Shown here in pieces: positions 1 through 8,238 of a DNA stretch of 28,078 nucleotides. A program made the position numbers and the translations under genes. Numbering within the stretch: the first letter of the stretch is position 1; every line of letters starts with the position of its first letter. Origin of the DNA: Dehalococcoidales bacterium (GTDB lineage Bacteria > Chloroflexota > Dehalococcoidia > Dehalococcoidales > UBA3254). The DNA lies in contig JAFGOB010000162.1 in NCBI GenBank assembly GCA_016926695.1, positions 1 to 28,078 on the forward strand. Reading direction: 5' to 3'. Below the pieces are notes generated by a model. That model was not told where the DNA came from, did no database searches, and saw only the letters and a program-made list of their open reading frames with translations.

Positions 1-82
1 TATATCCGGAATAGTGGCTCTCAAAACGCCGGAAGCCTGGCTCTCTAAGACCGGAACCGTGGCGCAATGTATCCCGGATTAT

Positions 83-745
83 TCAGAGATTCTCATAAAC
101 GGTGATTATATCCTGCTTGTCGGTCTGTACGATATAATTTTCTATATCAAGAATATCAATCTCTTCGATAGCCGCACCAACCTTCAAGGCGTCGATTTCA
201 GAATTACTCCCCTGTACCATAAGCTGGTCGTACAAGTGTTGAAGTTTTGTATCGGAGAAATCGCCCTTATCCATATCACGGGCCGGGTCAGTCAAGCCAT
301 ATTTTATGATAAGCGATTCCATCGCATCCATGTGGGTCTGTTCGCTTGATCCGATGTTATTGAAGATGCCGGTATTCCACTTCTCATACAGCCCGGAATA
401 TACATCCCTTGCCAACTTTTCCTCTTCACGCATATAAATGATGCCTTCTTTTTCATTATCTGTAAGCGGTTGGGCTGTCTCCCGGTTTATGCTTTCTTCC
501 AGGGCTGCCCGGTCTATACTGGTATTTCCTTCATTATCAACACTGATAAGTTCGGCTTCACCATTGACTGGAGGCGACTGGGACTGCTGCTGGTTCGCGC
601 TTTCTTCCGGGGCTGCCTGGTCTATAGTAGTATTACCCCCGTTATTAACACTGATTGATTCAGCCTCTCCGGTCGAACAACCGGTCAGAATGATAATGAC
701 AACGATAACCGGAAGTAATATGGGAACACAGATCAGTTTTAGCAT
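83..745 (-). CDS. DUF2202 ferritin-like lipoprotein, probably C-terminally truncated
   Basis: A secreted lipoprotein of 220 residues. Residues 1-23 form a hydrophobic signal ending in a lipobox (L-T-G-C, Cys23), so it should be anchored to the outer face of the membrane. Residues 26-97 are two copies of a 36-residue acidic, Asn/Gln-rich linker. From about residue 98 it resembles DUF2202, a ferritin-like helical domain: REEEKLARDVY and SEQTHMDAM supply the Glu/His residues typical of a di-iron helix bundle, and AIEEIDILDIE supplies another Glu pair. I chose the ATG at 745 because GGAGGG lies about 7 bases before it; the longer reading from 760 would start inside that site. The frame stops at VYENL, where I would expect one more helix (family members usually continue with something like GSRNHLRAF), so it may be truncated. 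The function of DUF2202 is not established. Confidence 0.8.
   Translation of the reverse strand: MLKLICVPILLPVIVVIIILTGCSTGEAESISVNNGGNTTIDQAAPEESANQQQSQSPPVNGEAELISVDNEGNTSIDRAALEESINRETAQPLTDNEKEGIIYMREEEKLARDVYSGLYEKWNTGIFNNIGSSEQTHMDAMESLIIKYGLTDPARDMDKGDFSDTKLQHLYDQLMVQGSNSEIDALKVGAAIEEIDILDIENYIVQTDKQDIITVYENL
455..670 (-). repeat. Two tandem 36-codon repeats in the lipoprotein linker
   Basis: Residues 26-61 and 62-97 of the DUF2202 lipoprotein align without gaps: GEAESISVNNGGNTTIDQAA against GEAELISVDNEGNTSIDRAA, each followed by a variable Gln/Pro/Asn-rich tail. It is an in-frame duplication of a spacer between the lipid anchor and the folded domain. Confidence 0.85.
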
Positions 746-937
746 ATCGTTTCCCTCCAAATTCAGAAATATTCATAATTTATTATAGCTTCCGCAAATC
801 CGCATACGTTATGCAGGTTTAAAAAAAGACCGCTGTAAATATCTTTACATGCAGTTATTGTAACGGTTATTCCTTTATCCAGGCTGTTTTTCTCTTCCCG
901 CAACCTATCACCCCGGCGAGCAAAAGCGCCTGTACAT

Positions 938-1123
938 TTAATCCCGGATAAGGACGTAAAAGAGGGCAAAAAACATGAAACCGGCGCCCAGTCCGATAAA
1001 CATCCACGGCACCAGATCATTGAATAGGAAACCCAGTCCCAGACCGACGAGCAGACCGGCGGGAATAAATATTCCGCTGGCTGCCCTGTTATTTCCTTTG
1101 ACGGGAACTTTCTCTTCCGGCAT
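938..1123 (-). CDS. Small two-helix membrane protein
   Basis: A 61-residue protein of unknown function. It has a short hydrophilic N-terminus (MPEEKVPVKGNN) and two hydrophobic, Gly-rich segments at about residues 17-34 and 39-58, so it is almost certainly an integral membrane hairpin. An AAGGAG sits 8 bases before the ATG, which supports this reading over the overlapping frame on the same strand at 763-1020. It lies upstream of the lipoprotein gene on the same strand with a gap of about 190 bases. I recognise no family. Confidence 0.65.
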   Translation of the reverse strand: MPEEKVPVKGNNRAASGIFIPAGLLVGLGLGFLFNDLVPWMFIGLGAGFMFFALFYVLIRD

Positions 1124-1383
1124 ATTAAGACTCCTTAAGGACCAGGCTGATTTTGTTCCAAATATTTCTCTTTGCTATACAGCTAATCACAATATAGCAT
1201 GAAGATCGAGATTTTTTACCGGGAATAAGCCTGAAGTCCGCTTTTTTGCTTTACATCTTTAAAAAGTCACTTGTTACTCCAAATTTCGATTTAGTAATGT
1301 TCTTCCTCCGGCTGGCGTAGGAATGACGATTAATATTCTTGGAATGATGAACTTTAAACGGCAAAGTCAGCCTGAAAATTCAA
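1124..1383. other. Non-coding stretch between divergent genes
   Basis: No gene seen. It holds the upstream region of the small membrane gene (-). The only structure is a weak 5-bp inverted repeat, TTCCT/AGGAA, at about 1302-1322. Confidence 0.5.
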
Positions 1384-1412
1384 TTGCACCCATAAGTAAT
1401 AAGTGCTATTCT
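1384..1412 (+). promoter_or_regulatory. Sigma-70-type promoter for the FAD oxidoreductase
   Basis: TTGCAC (1384-1389) and TATTCT (1407-1412) are separated by exactly 17 bases. Transcription would start near 1419, leaving a leader of about 30 bases before the ATG at 1451. This placement argues against the in-frame GTG at 1403 as the start codon. Confidence 0.5.
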
Positions 1413-1450
1413 TTAGCATAAGAACATCGAATAAAAGTGAGGTATCGATT

Positions 1451-2935
1451 ATGGACTACGAAGCAAGTTTTGAGGTCCCCATGGCGCCGGTTAATCCGGA
1501 TGAAATCAAGGAAAAGGTTAATACGGATGTTGTGGTGGTTGGATGCGGTATCTCAGGCCTGAGTGCGTCCCTGTCGGCAGCAGAGGCCGGCGCAAAAGTA
1601 ATTCTGCTGGAAAAAAGCTCCACCTATAATTTCCGCGGAGTGCATAACGCTGCCCTTAGCAGCCGTCTGCAAAAAGAAGCGGGTATCAAGGTAGACCCGG
1701 AGCAGGTGATTTATACCATCATGGAGTTCGCCGGGTATCGAAGCGATCAGAAGGTTGTCAAGGCCTGGGCTGATAACTGCGATCAGGCCATGGACTGGCT
1801 GCTGGACATGGCGGAAAAGGATGGGATCAAGGTAGTCCTCGATCCTACCACCAAGCCCTGGTACTTTCCCAACTATCCGGTCATTCACATGTTCATGCCT
1901 GAAAGGCAAAAGACCCTGGCGGAAATGCTGCTTAAACACGGACGCGAACACGGTGTCGAATACCGTTTCGAGACGCCGGCCGTTTATCTGCTAAGACAGG
2001 GCAATCAAAGAGTAACCGGTGTAATGGCTCGCCATAAAGAGGGCGGTTATATTCAGTTCAATGCCAGAAAAGGGGTAATACTCTGCTCAGGCGACTACGG
2101 CAACAACCGTGAAATGACGCGAAAATTCTGCTTGAAGTCAGCAGCCAATCTTCCTACTGCCTACAGCCCCGCCAATAATACCGGAGACGGTCTGAAAATG
2201 GCGATGTGGATCGGTGCGGCTATCGATGAACCCCCTCACTGCATGGCCATGTTTGACTGGTCGGCTATATGGGACAACGGAGTGTTTAATATCGCCCGGC
2301 AGCCCTGGCTGCGTGTCAATCTGAACGGGGAGCGGTTTATGAATGAAGACCTGCCCTGGGGCTATGAATGCGCCCAGATTTTACAGCAGCCGGGAGGTCT
2401 GGTATGGGCTATCTGGGATGCCAACTGGAAGGCGGACGCGGAAAAAATGCAAAGCCAGTGCTGCAAGAACATGCAGCGCGTCGGCCGTCTGTGGAGAGAT
2501 GAATTTTTTGACAAAGCCCTGGCGGATGGCGACGTCATCTCAGCTCAAACCCTGGAAGAGCTTTATCAGAAGATGGAAGTGCCGGCGGAAAAGGTTAAGG
2601 CAGCCGTGGCAAGATACAACGAACTGGCCAAAGGAGGCCAGGACCTGGATTTCGGCAAACATCCCGATCGTGTGACTGCTATTGAAAAGCCTCCTTTTTA
2701 TGCCGCCATGGTAAAAGTACGTTTCCTGGTGATCCTCAGCGGACTGAAAATCAACAACCGTATGCAGGTGCTGGATACCGAAAAAAGGGTAATTACCGGG
2801 CTGTATGCCGCCGGTAACGCATCGGGTTCTTTCTTCAACCACCAGTACCCGACTACCGTGCCCGGTCTTACTCACAGCCGTGCCTTTACTTTCGGACGTA
2901 TGGCCGGACGGCATGCCGCTGCCGAGAAACATTAA
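1451..2935 (+). CDS. FAD-dependent oxidoreductase, fumarate reductase/KstD flavoprotein-like
   Basis: A 494-residue flavoprotein of the FAD_binding_2 superfamily (fumarate reductase flavoprotein, urocanate reductase, 3-ketosteroid dehydrogenase). The dinucleotide-binding fold is at residues 26-54: DVVVVGCGISG with the ribose-binding Glu54 in ILLEK. The C-terminus has the second FAD-binding segment, with YAAGNASG and GLTHSRAFTFGRMAG. There is no signal peptide, no Fe-S motif and no covalent-FMN domain, so it is likely a cytoplasmic enzyme fed electrons by a separate donor. It probably reduces or dehydrogenates a C=C bond in an organic substrate, which cannot be named. The start at 1451 follows a modest GTGAGG and sits just downstream of a good promoter. 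The gene is convergent with the transhydroxylase-like gene and shares a terminator with it. Confidence 0.85.
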   Translation: MDYEASFEVPMAPVNPDEIKEKVNTDVVVVGCGISGLSASLSAAEAGAKVILLEKSSTYNFRGVHNAALSSRLQKEAGIKVDPEQVIYTIMEFAGYRSDQKVVKAWADNCDQAMDWLLDMAEKDGIKVVLDPTTKPWYFPNYPVIHMFMPERQKTLAEMLLKHGREHGVEYRFETPAVYLLRQGNQRVTGVMARHKEGGYIQFNARKGVILCSGDYGNNREMTRKFCLKSAANLPTAYSPANNTGDGLKMAMWIGAAIDEPPHCMAMFDWSAIWDNGVFNIARQPWLRVNLNGERFMNEDLPWGYECAQILQQPGGLVWAIWDANWKADAEKMQSQCCKNMQRVGRLWRDEFFDKALADGDVISAQTLEELYQKMEVPAEKVKAAVARYNELAKGGQDLDFGKHPDRVTAIEKPPFYAAMVKVRFLVILSGLKINNRMQVLDTEKRVITGLYAAGNASGSFFNHQYPTTVPGLTHSRAFTFGRMAGRHAAAEKH

Positions 2936-2940
2936 AATAA

Positions 2941-2970
2941 AAAAACCCCCGGCGAGCCGGGGGTTTTTTC
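2941..2970. terminator. Bidirectional intrinsic terminator
   Basis: CCCCCGG-CGAG-CCGGGGG is a 7-bp GC stem flanked by A-run on the left and T-run on the right, so it works on both strands. It lies 5 bases after the stop of the FAD oxidoreductase and 9 bases from the stop of the convergent molybdoenzyme. Confidence 0.95.
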
Positions 2971-2978
2971 TCATCAAA

Positions 2979-5663
2979 TTATTCCACCCAGGCATTGAAT
3001 CTCAGACCCGCTGCCGGGTCGTATTCCCTGCTGAAGGCATCATCGAAAGCCTCCGGATCAATCTGCCGCCATTTTTCGTAGTCCTGCTGTGTGACTTTCT
3101 GTACGTCAACCAGGTATCCGCTGGTGGCCTGTCCCAGGCAGTTTTTGGATGCGGTGCCCCTGGGGCTGATGAGGTTGACAGCGCCTCCCCTGTCCACCTT
3201 CCCGGGGATGATGAAGTCAGTACGAGCGCCGTGGTCCACGTAAACGGCGCCGGGCATTATCCTTTCCCATACCAGCGCTCCACATAATACAACTCCCCTC
3301 TCGTTAAGGGCTTTAACGATATCTCCTGTCTTTATGCCCCTGGATTTGGCATCAGCGGGATTTATCCAGATCGGCTCATATTTATATCCGTCGGGTCCGG
3401 TTACCTTGCATGTCAGGACCTCCCTGGACCAGGGAATGTCGTCGCACTGGGCATGAACGCGCCAGCGGCCGTGATTGGACATCATAAGAAGCGGGAACAT
3501 CCTGGCCCTGTCGCTGGAAATCCTCTCGTCATGTGTTTCACTTTTCTCAACCCACCTTGGTATAGGCGATCTTTCCATGTCGCAGGGAAAGGCTTTGGCT
3601 ATGCTCTCGGAATAGAACTCCAGCTTGCCGGTAGGGGTGGGCATGGGGTTTTTTACGGGGTCCTGGTAAAACTCAATCATGCCCGGAGGGTCCTTTTCCC
3701 AGTCCTGGGACGTGGGGAAAACATAGTAGCCCTTTTCCTGGAATTTTTCCCAGTTCGTATCCGTAGAACGGCCCAGGCTCCTGTCGAATCCAGCCTTTAT
3801 CCACTCATCAACCGATTTACCTTCGGAGACTTTCTCCTCCATCCCCATTTTACGGGCAATTTCCAGGACGATCTCATAATCGCTTTTGGATTCTCCGACA
3901 GGTTCCATAGCCCGCTTTTGCAGGCCTACCATGGAAAACTCGTTAGCCCCCATTCCCGCGCATGATACCAGATCGTCAACCTCAAGCGTGGTATTGGCAG
4001 GCAGAATAATATCGGCAATAAGACAGTCGTTCTCCAGCCAGGGATGCTGCGCTACCACGCACTCGATCTTGGGACTGCGCAGGGCTTCAACCGTATGCAT
4101 GCCGTCGTTCCAGCAGGTGGTACGGCAGGGAGTATCCGTCCAGACCATGTGTATTTCGGTGCCGCCTTCTTCTTTGGGAATCGGATAGGTATATTTTACG
4201 AACTGGTTCTCAGGCGGTTCGGAGAGACCGCCGGTGCCCCAGAAAGTTACAGGCGGATTGAGTATGGCGTCCTGTAAATAGGTCTTGGGAATAGCCTGTT
4301 TGGTAAAGCAATTGGCCGTGAATTTAAACAGCATGAGCGGTTCAATCTTTTCATCAGGGTCTTTCAGTCCTACCACCAGCTGGCCCGCATCCGGCCTGCC
4401 GGGCATGTATGCCCTGGGCATACCGGGATTGAAGCCTATCTGGAACTGATTGACGCCCGGTTTGCCCAGTCCCTGCATACCTAACAGTATACATTCCAGC
4501 CTGGCCGGTTCATGGGAATAGGGCCCGCGGATATAGGAGCCGCCATAAAAATGGGCTATCGATGTCCTTTTTGAGGCAAATTGCCTGGCCAGGGCTTTGA
4601 TGGTCCATGACGGTACTCCGCACCTGGCGGATGCCCAGTCCGGTGTCTTGGGTACGCCGTCTTCCCTGCCCAATACGTAGTCCTCCACCTTTTCCATACC
4701 CACTGTGTGCGTTTTTATATATTCTTTGTCATAGGTGCCTTCGGTTATCCAGACATAAATAATCGCCAGTTGCAGGGCCGCGTCCGTGTTGGGGAGGACG
4801 GGTATCCACTTATCGGCATGTACGGCTGCGCCGTAATTGAGGTCCGGACAGATATAAACCTGCTTTATTCCCAGTTCTGACCAGTAGTAGCAGAAACGGG
4901 TTGCAGTCTGCCCGCTGAAGCCCCATGGAGTTGTTTCCGGGTCACAACCCCAGTAGAGTATCATCTGGCAGTTCTCTGCGATATCTTTCATAGAGTTGTC
5001 CACCGGTCTCTGGAGACCACGGTAGCCGACTCCCCAGACATGCATGGCGCCGTAATACCAGCCCTCCCAACTATCGGGGTTCCTGGTCTGCTGGGTAAAA
5101 CCTCCTAACTTGTCTAGCAGAAGTGTTGGCTGGCCGTGAGCGGCATGTACCGATTTGCATTCACCGTGACCGTCAACCTGCGCCAGGATAGCGTAAGGAC
5201 CGTATTGTTGGTGTATTCGCTTGATCTCAGTTGATATTATACCGGTCGCCTCATCCCATGAAATACGCCGAAATTTGCTTTTTCCACGGTTGTGGGTATT
5301 TCTCTCTCCTTCGGGGTCCCAGTCAACCCTTTTCAAAGGATATTTGATCCTGTTAGGCGAAAAAGCCCTCTTTTTGTATGCCAGTGAAAAGGGTGAAGGA
5401 CAGGACTTGAAAGAAGGCTCCAGCACCTTGCCGCGTACGTCGAATTTCCATGGATTCAGTTCCTTCCTGTCATATTTCCAGTCATAATGAAGCGGCCTTA
5501 TCCGTATTACTTTACCGTCGCGGTAGTCAACCATGCATGGAGCTCCTCCGCCTACTCCGAGGAAACCGAGAGCCTTGATAGTTGTTTTTTCCTGGTTCTG
5601 TTTCTCAGTTTTTGAAGAAACGGTACCATGAGTTTCATTTGAAGTCTTCAAACTTTTTGACAT
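2979..5663 (-). CDS. Molybdopterin oxidoreductase, pyrogallol-phloroglucinol transhydroxylase large-subunit-like
   Basis: An 894-residue member of the DMSO-reductase superfamily closest, from memory, to the large (Mo) subunit of Pelobacter transhydroxylase (about 875 residues). That enzyme moves hydroxyl groups between phenolics without net redox change. Shared marks are NPDSWEGW at 195-202 (Asp197 and Ser198 match the catalytic Asp and Mo-binding Ser), DPETTPWG at 241-248, DYVLGREDGVPKT at 328-340, RRISWDEAT at 132-140 and a C-terminal molybdopterin-binding domain. As in that family, the N-terminus has no Cys-rich Fe-S motif (only Cys43 in the GGGAPCMVD segment). No twin-arginine signal is visible, so it is cytoplasmic. 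GGAGG lies 9 bases before the ATG. A small three-[4Fe-4S] partner subunit would be expected beside it but none is in the window. Substrate is unknown; it could be another phenolic hydroxylase or reductase. Confidence 0.85.
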   Translation of the reverse strand: MSKSLKTSNETHGTVSSKTEKQNQEKTTIKALGFLGVGGGAPCMVDYRDGKVIRIRPLHYDWKYDRKELNPWKFDVRGKVLEPSFKSCPSPFSLAYKKRAFSPNRIKYPLKRVDWDPEGERNTHNRGKSKFRRISWDEATGIISTEIKRIHQQYGPYAILAQVDGHGECKSVHAAHGQPTLLLDKLGGFTQQTRNPDSWEGWYYGAMHVWGVGYRGLQRPVDNSMKDIAENCQMILYWGCDPETTPWGFSGQTATRFCYYWSELGIKQVYICPDLNYGAAVHADKWIPVLPNTDAALQLAIIYVWITEGTYDKEYIKTHTVGMEKVEDYVLGREDGVPKTPDWASARCGVPSWTIKALARQFASKRTSIAHFYGGSYIRGPYSHEPARLECILLGMQGLGKPGVNQFQIGFNPGMPRAYMPGRPDAGQLVVGLKDPDEKIEPLMLFKFTANCFTKQAIPKTYLQDAILNPPVTFWGTGGLSEPPENQFVKYTYPIPKEEGGTEIHMVWTDTPCRTTCWNDGMHTVEALRSPKIECVVAQHPWLENDCLIADIILPANTTLEVDDLVSCAGMGANEFSMVGLQKRAMEPVGESKSDYEIVLEIARKMGMEEKVSEGKSVDEWIKAGFDRSLGRSTDTNWEKFQEKGYYVFPTSQDWEKDPPGMIEFYQDPVKNPMPTPTGKLEFYSESIAKAFPCDMERSPIPRWVEKSETHDERISSDRARMFPLLMMSNHGRWRVHAQCDDIPWSREVLTCKVTGPDGYKYEPIWINPADAKSRGIKTGDIVKALNERGVVLCGALVWERIMPGAVYVDHGARTDFIIPGKVDRGGAVNLISPRGTASKNCLGQATSGYLVDVQKVTQQDYEKWRQIDPEAFDDAFSREYDPAAGLRFNAWVE

Positions 5664-5915
5664 GTTCGCTTACCTCCATAATACAGATCGATAAAATAAC
5701 AAGTATTGACTTATTTTCGGATGAAAGAAGGGTAAAAATCCCGTACGAACGCGGGTATATCGGTATGTTCACGCGAATACTAGTCGTACTCCGACATATA
5801 AATTGTACAGTTTACGCCGGATTTTATCAACATATACGAGAACTGGGGTTAGGCAAGGGTCTAAACGTGGATACCATAGTTAAGGCTGGTAAAAGCCGGA
5901 GGGCAGACCGGAGTA

Positions 5916-6932
5916 CTAATATTTTGAAATTTTTACGCCGGTTATTTTACCGCTGGCACTGAAGACGACACGCTCGCAGATGTTGGTCACCCTATCCGCG
6001 AAGCGTTCCAGGTTATGAGCTGCCCAGACAAGCCATGTTATTTTCGTGATATCCCCGGGTTGTTTTATCATAAGCACGACCAGGTTGCGGAAGACCTGGT
6101 CATAAAGCCTGTCCACCTGGTCATCCTGGCCGGAAACGTATCTGGCCTTTTCCGCGTCACTATCTCTGAATGATTCAAGGCTGCTTTCCAGCATCGTTAA
6201 AGCCCTGTTTGCCATCTGTTGAAACTCAACAGGCGGTTTCAGGTGAATATCTTTACCTAACATCAGGGTAATTTTAGCAATGCCTTCGGCATAATCGGCC
6301 ATACGTTCCAATTCATTAACGATGTTCAGCATGGACAACAGTTTTCGCAGGTCCTTCTCACTGGCAAGGCCAGTGCGTATAAGTTGCATGCAGTCATTCT
6401 CCATCACATAGCGTCTGCGGTCTATTTCACTGTCATGGTCAATAACTGCTGATGCAAGAGAGGTATCATTTTCGTCAAGGCTTAGCACAGCCTGCGCCAT
6501 AGCGGTCCTGACCGTTTTACCGAAAGACAGGGTTTCCTGCTCCAGCATCCTCAGTTTCCTGTTAAAACCTTCAATTTCCACCAGGCTGTCTTTTCTTATC
6601 TCCATCTCTTTCTCTGCGTAACTGCTTTCAATGGCTTCATGGACGCGTAAACCGGACTCGTCGATCTCCTGGCTGATAGCCTTCAGCCTGGCTCTCAGAG
6701 AAACACGGTCGATGATCTCAAAAAAAACCCACTTTATGATTACGCTCCCGGCGATGAGATAAAAAAGCACAAAGACCAGATAAGAGGGCTGGGGCCATAC
6801 CAGGTACATAACCTGTCCCCAGATCAGTGAAAATACCACGCCTACTACAATCTTGATAAAATTGACGCCGATTTTAATTTCAGGCATTTTCATAGTAATC
6901 GTTGATACCCGTTTATTCGAGGGAATCATCAC
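5916..6932 (-). CDS. Membrane-anchored PhoU-like protein
   Basis: A 338-residue protein. Two hydrophobic segments (about 24-46 and 50-72) form a membrane hairpin, followed by a charged helical linker (75-135) and two PhoU repeats. The PhoU signature ExxxD appears in both: NELERMADYAEG (Glu209, Asp213) and HNLERFADRVTN (Glu309, Asp313), which in known PhoU proteins bind metal clusters. PhoU proteins regulate phosphate uptake and signalling or pair with Na/phosphate cotransporters. Here no pst genes or cotransporter lie nearby and the membrane part is too short to transport, so a regulatory role at the membrane is inferred. The start is uncertain: a GTG at 6932 is followed at once by ATG, preceded by GAGG very close by; Met14 or Met16 are alternatives. 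No ribosome site is better. Confidence 0.8.
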   Translation of the reverse strand: MMIPSNKRVSTITMKMPEIKIGVNFIKIVVGVVFSLIWGQVMYLVWPQPSYLVFVLFYLIAGSVIIKWVFFEIIDRVSLRARLKAISQEIDESGLRVHEAIESSYAEKEMEIRKDSLVEIEGFNRKLRMLEQETLSFGKTVRTAMAQAVLSLDENDTSLASAVIDHDSEIDRRRYVMENDCMQLIRTGLASEKDLRKLLSMLNIVNELERMADYAEGIAKITLMLGKDIHLKPPVEFQQMANRALTMLESSLESFRDSDAEKARYVSGQDDQVDRLYDQVFRNLVVLMIKQPGDITKITWLVWAAHNLERFADRVTNICERVVFSASGKITGVKISKY

Positions 6933-7334
6933 CTCGTAACAGTCCTGAAATAGATAATAGTATTTTTACTTTATGCCAGTTAAGGCGCTTTTGAAAATAC
7001 ACAGAATGCCGTTATTGCCCGTATGTCCTTTTACAAAATCCGCCATAGAGTAATGATAAGACAAATGATAAAGGACGATCAATACATATCGTCCCTGGTG
7101 TTGTAGCTTGCACTACAGAGCCGTAAGTAACTCATTATTGCTGTTCCCAATTTTGACCAATTATAATGGCGCCAGTCATTCTGCCTCGACCTGGATCGAA
7201 ATTGTGCTTCTTGCTCTGAGACCGTCAAGAGCATATATACATACGCCCTCGATATATATCATCTGGCGTTATTTGTCCGTCAGGAATACAATAAAAAACA
7301 AAACATGTCCGGAGAGGGACGAACAAGGAGTCCG
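6933..7334. other. Non-coding region between divergent PhoU-like and LUD genes
   Basis: About 400 bases without a convincing gene. It contains a 7-bp perfect hairpin, GGACGAT (7073-7079) with ATCGTCC (7088-7094), not followed by a T-run. There is also a possible promoter for the LUD gene (listed separately). Confidence 0.5.
7138..7167 (+). promoter_or_regulatory. Possible promoter for the LUD gene
   Basis: TTGCTG (7138-7143) and a consensus TATAAT (7162-7167) are spaced by 18 bases. This would leave a leader of about 160 bases before the ATG at 7335. The -10 box is perfect but the -35 is weak. Confidence 0.3.
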
Positions 7335-8045
7335 ATGATAGACGAAACGGATATTTCAAGGGAAAAGCAATACTACAACAAACAGCGGGCCCTTACCGTC
7401 ATCAAAAACCTGCAAAAGAAGCATATTAACGGTTTCTATGTCCCGGGCCGTAAGGAGGCGCTGGCGGTTGTGATGGATATGATACCCCCGGGAGCACTGG
7501 TGGCCCGGGGAGATTCAATGACGGTTGAGCAGGTTGGTATAATCGATGACATAATCAGGCGGGACCGTAACCGTTTGATTGATGTTTTTCACAGGCGTTC
7601 CGAACACTCCAGTACTTTTAAGACTGAAGACGTTCTTTCCATTGAAAGAGAGACTTTCTCCGCCGATGTTTTTATCACCGGATCAAATGCCATAACATTG
7701 GACGGAAAAATAGTGAATGTTGACGGCATGGGTAACCGGGTAGCCCCCATGATTTTCGGGCCGAAAAAGGTCATACTGGTCTTAGGCACCAATAAAATCG
7801 TATCCGGTGAAGAAGAAGCCCGCAGGAGGATACGCGATATCGCCGCTCCCCTCAATGCCATACGGCACTATACCAAACACAGGATTGAAGTACTTGGGAA
7901 ATTACCCTGTGTTCAGACCGGTCGATGCGTCGATTGTTCCAGTGAAGCCCGTATTTGCCGCTATACCGTAATAATAGATGGAGAGGATGCCCTGCATGCC
8001 GGGCGTATTAATGTAGTACTGGTTGACGAGGAACTGGGTATATAA
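7335..8045 (+). CDS. LUD-domain protein (DUF162, LutC/YkgG-like)
   Basis: A 236-residue cytoplasmic protein of the LUD family, whose best-known members (LutB, LutC) take part in L-lactate oxidation. Visible family features are the helical N-terminus with YYNKQRALTVIKNLQKKHI, VARGDSMT at 57-63, ITGSNAIT at 114-121, NVDGMGNRVAPM and a C-terminal Cys set (Cys192, 198, 201, 208 in PCVQTGRCVDCSSEARIC). Many stand-alone LUD proteins of anaerobes carry that last motif. No lutA, lutB or lactate permease gene is nearby, so a lactate role is not supported by context. I chose the ATG at 7335 because AAGGAG lies 4 bases upstream; the in-frame ATG at 7305 has no such site. Confidence 0.8.
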   Translation: MIDETDISREKQYYNKQRALTVIKNLQKKHINGFYVPGRKEALAVVMDMIPPGALVARGDSMTVEQVGIIDDIIRRDRNRLIDVFHRRSEHSSTFKTEDVLSIERETFSADVFITGSNAITLDGKIVNVDGMGNRVAPMIFGPKKVILVLGTNKIVSGEEEARRRIRDIAAPLNAIRHYTKHRIEVLGKLPCVQTGRCVDCSSEARICRYTVIIDGEDALHAGRINVVLVDEELGI

Positions 8046-8093
8046 AACCGGATACTCTCTTTTCTGTAGATCTGAAACCGGTATACTTCGTCG

Positions 8094-8121
8094 TTGACAG
8101 CAAAACGAATAGTTATATATG
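8094..8121 (+). promoter_or_regulatory. Promoter for the fucose-isomerase-like gene
   Basis: A consensus -35 TTGACA (8094-8099), a 16-base spacer and TATATG (8116-8121). Transcription from here would start near 8128 and give a leader of about 210 bases before the gene at 8340, including the hairpin-rich stretch at 8230-8292. Confidence 0.5.
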
Positions 8122-8178
8122 ATTGTTGCATAAGTTTACCGGACAATTACTAACAAGCTTATAATAATATGGAGTTTT

Positions 8179-8238
8179 ATGGGACTTGCCCAGGTCGCCC
8201 GCCGGTGCGCCGGACAGTCTCCGCAAGTTGAAGCCTGA
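8179..8238 (+). CDS. Possible 19-residue leader peptide
   Basis: An ATG with GGAG 4 bases upstream opens a short frame (MGLAQVARRCAGQSPQVEA) that stops inside the first leader hairpin. A stop placed at a hairpin is what a translation-coupled leader would show, but the spacing is tight and codon content gives no regulatory clue. Weak call. Confidence 0.15.
   Translation: MGLAQVARRCAGQSPQVEA

Noticed and set aside
763..1020. 85-codon minus-strand frame overlapping the small membrane gene
   Set aside because: The competing frame at 938-1123 has a strong ribosome site and clear membrane helices; this one has neither.
1403..1450. N-terminal extension of the FAD oxidoreductase from a GTG at 1403
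   Set aside because: The GTG lies inside the promoter (between -35 and -10) and has no ribosome site; the extension shows no family similarity.
5582..5962. 126-codon plus-strand frame across the intergenic gap at 5664-5915
   Set aside because: It overlaps the ends of two confident genes on the other strand and has no ribosome site or family-like sequence.
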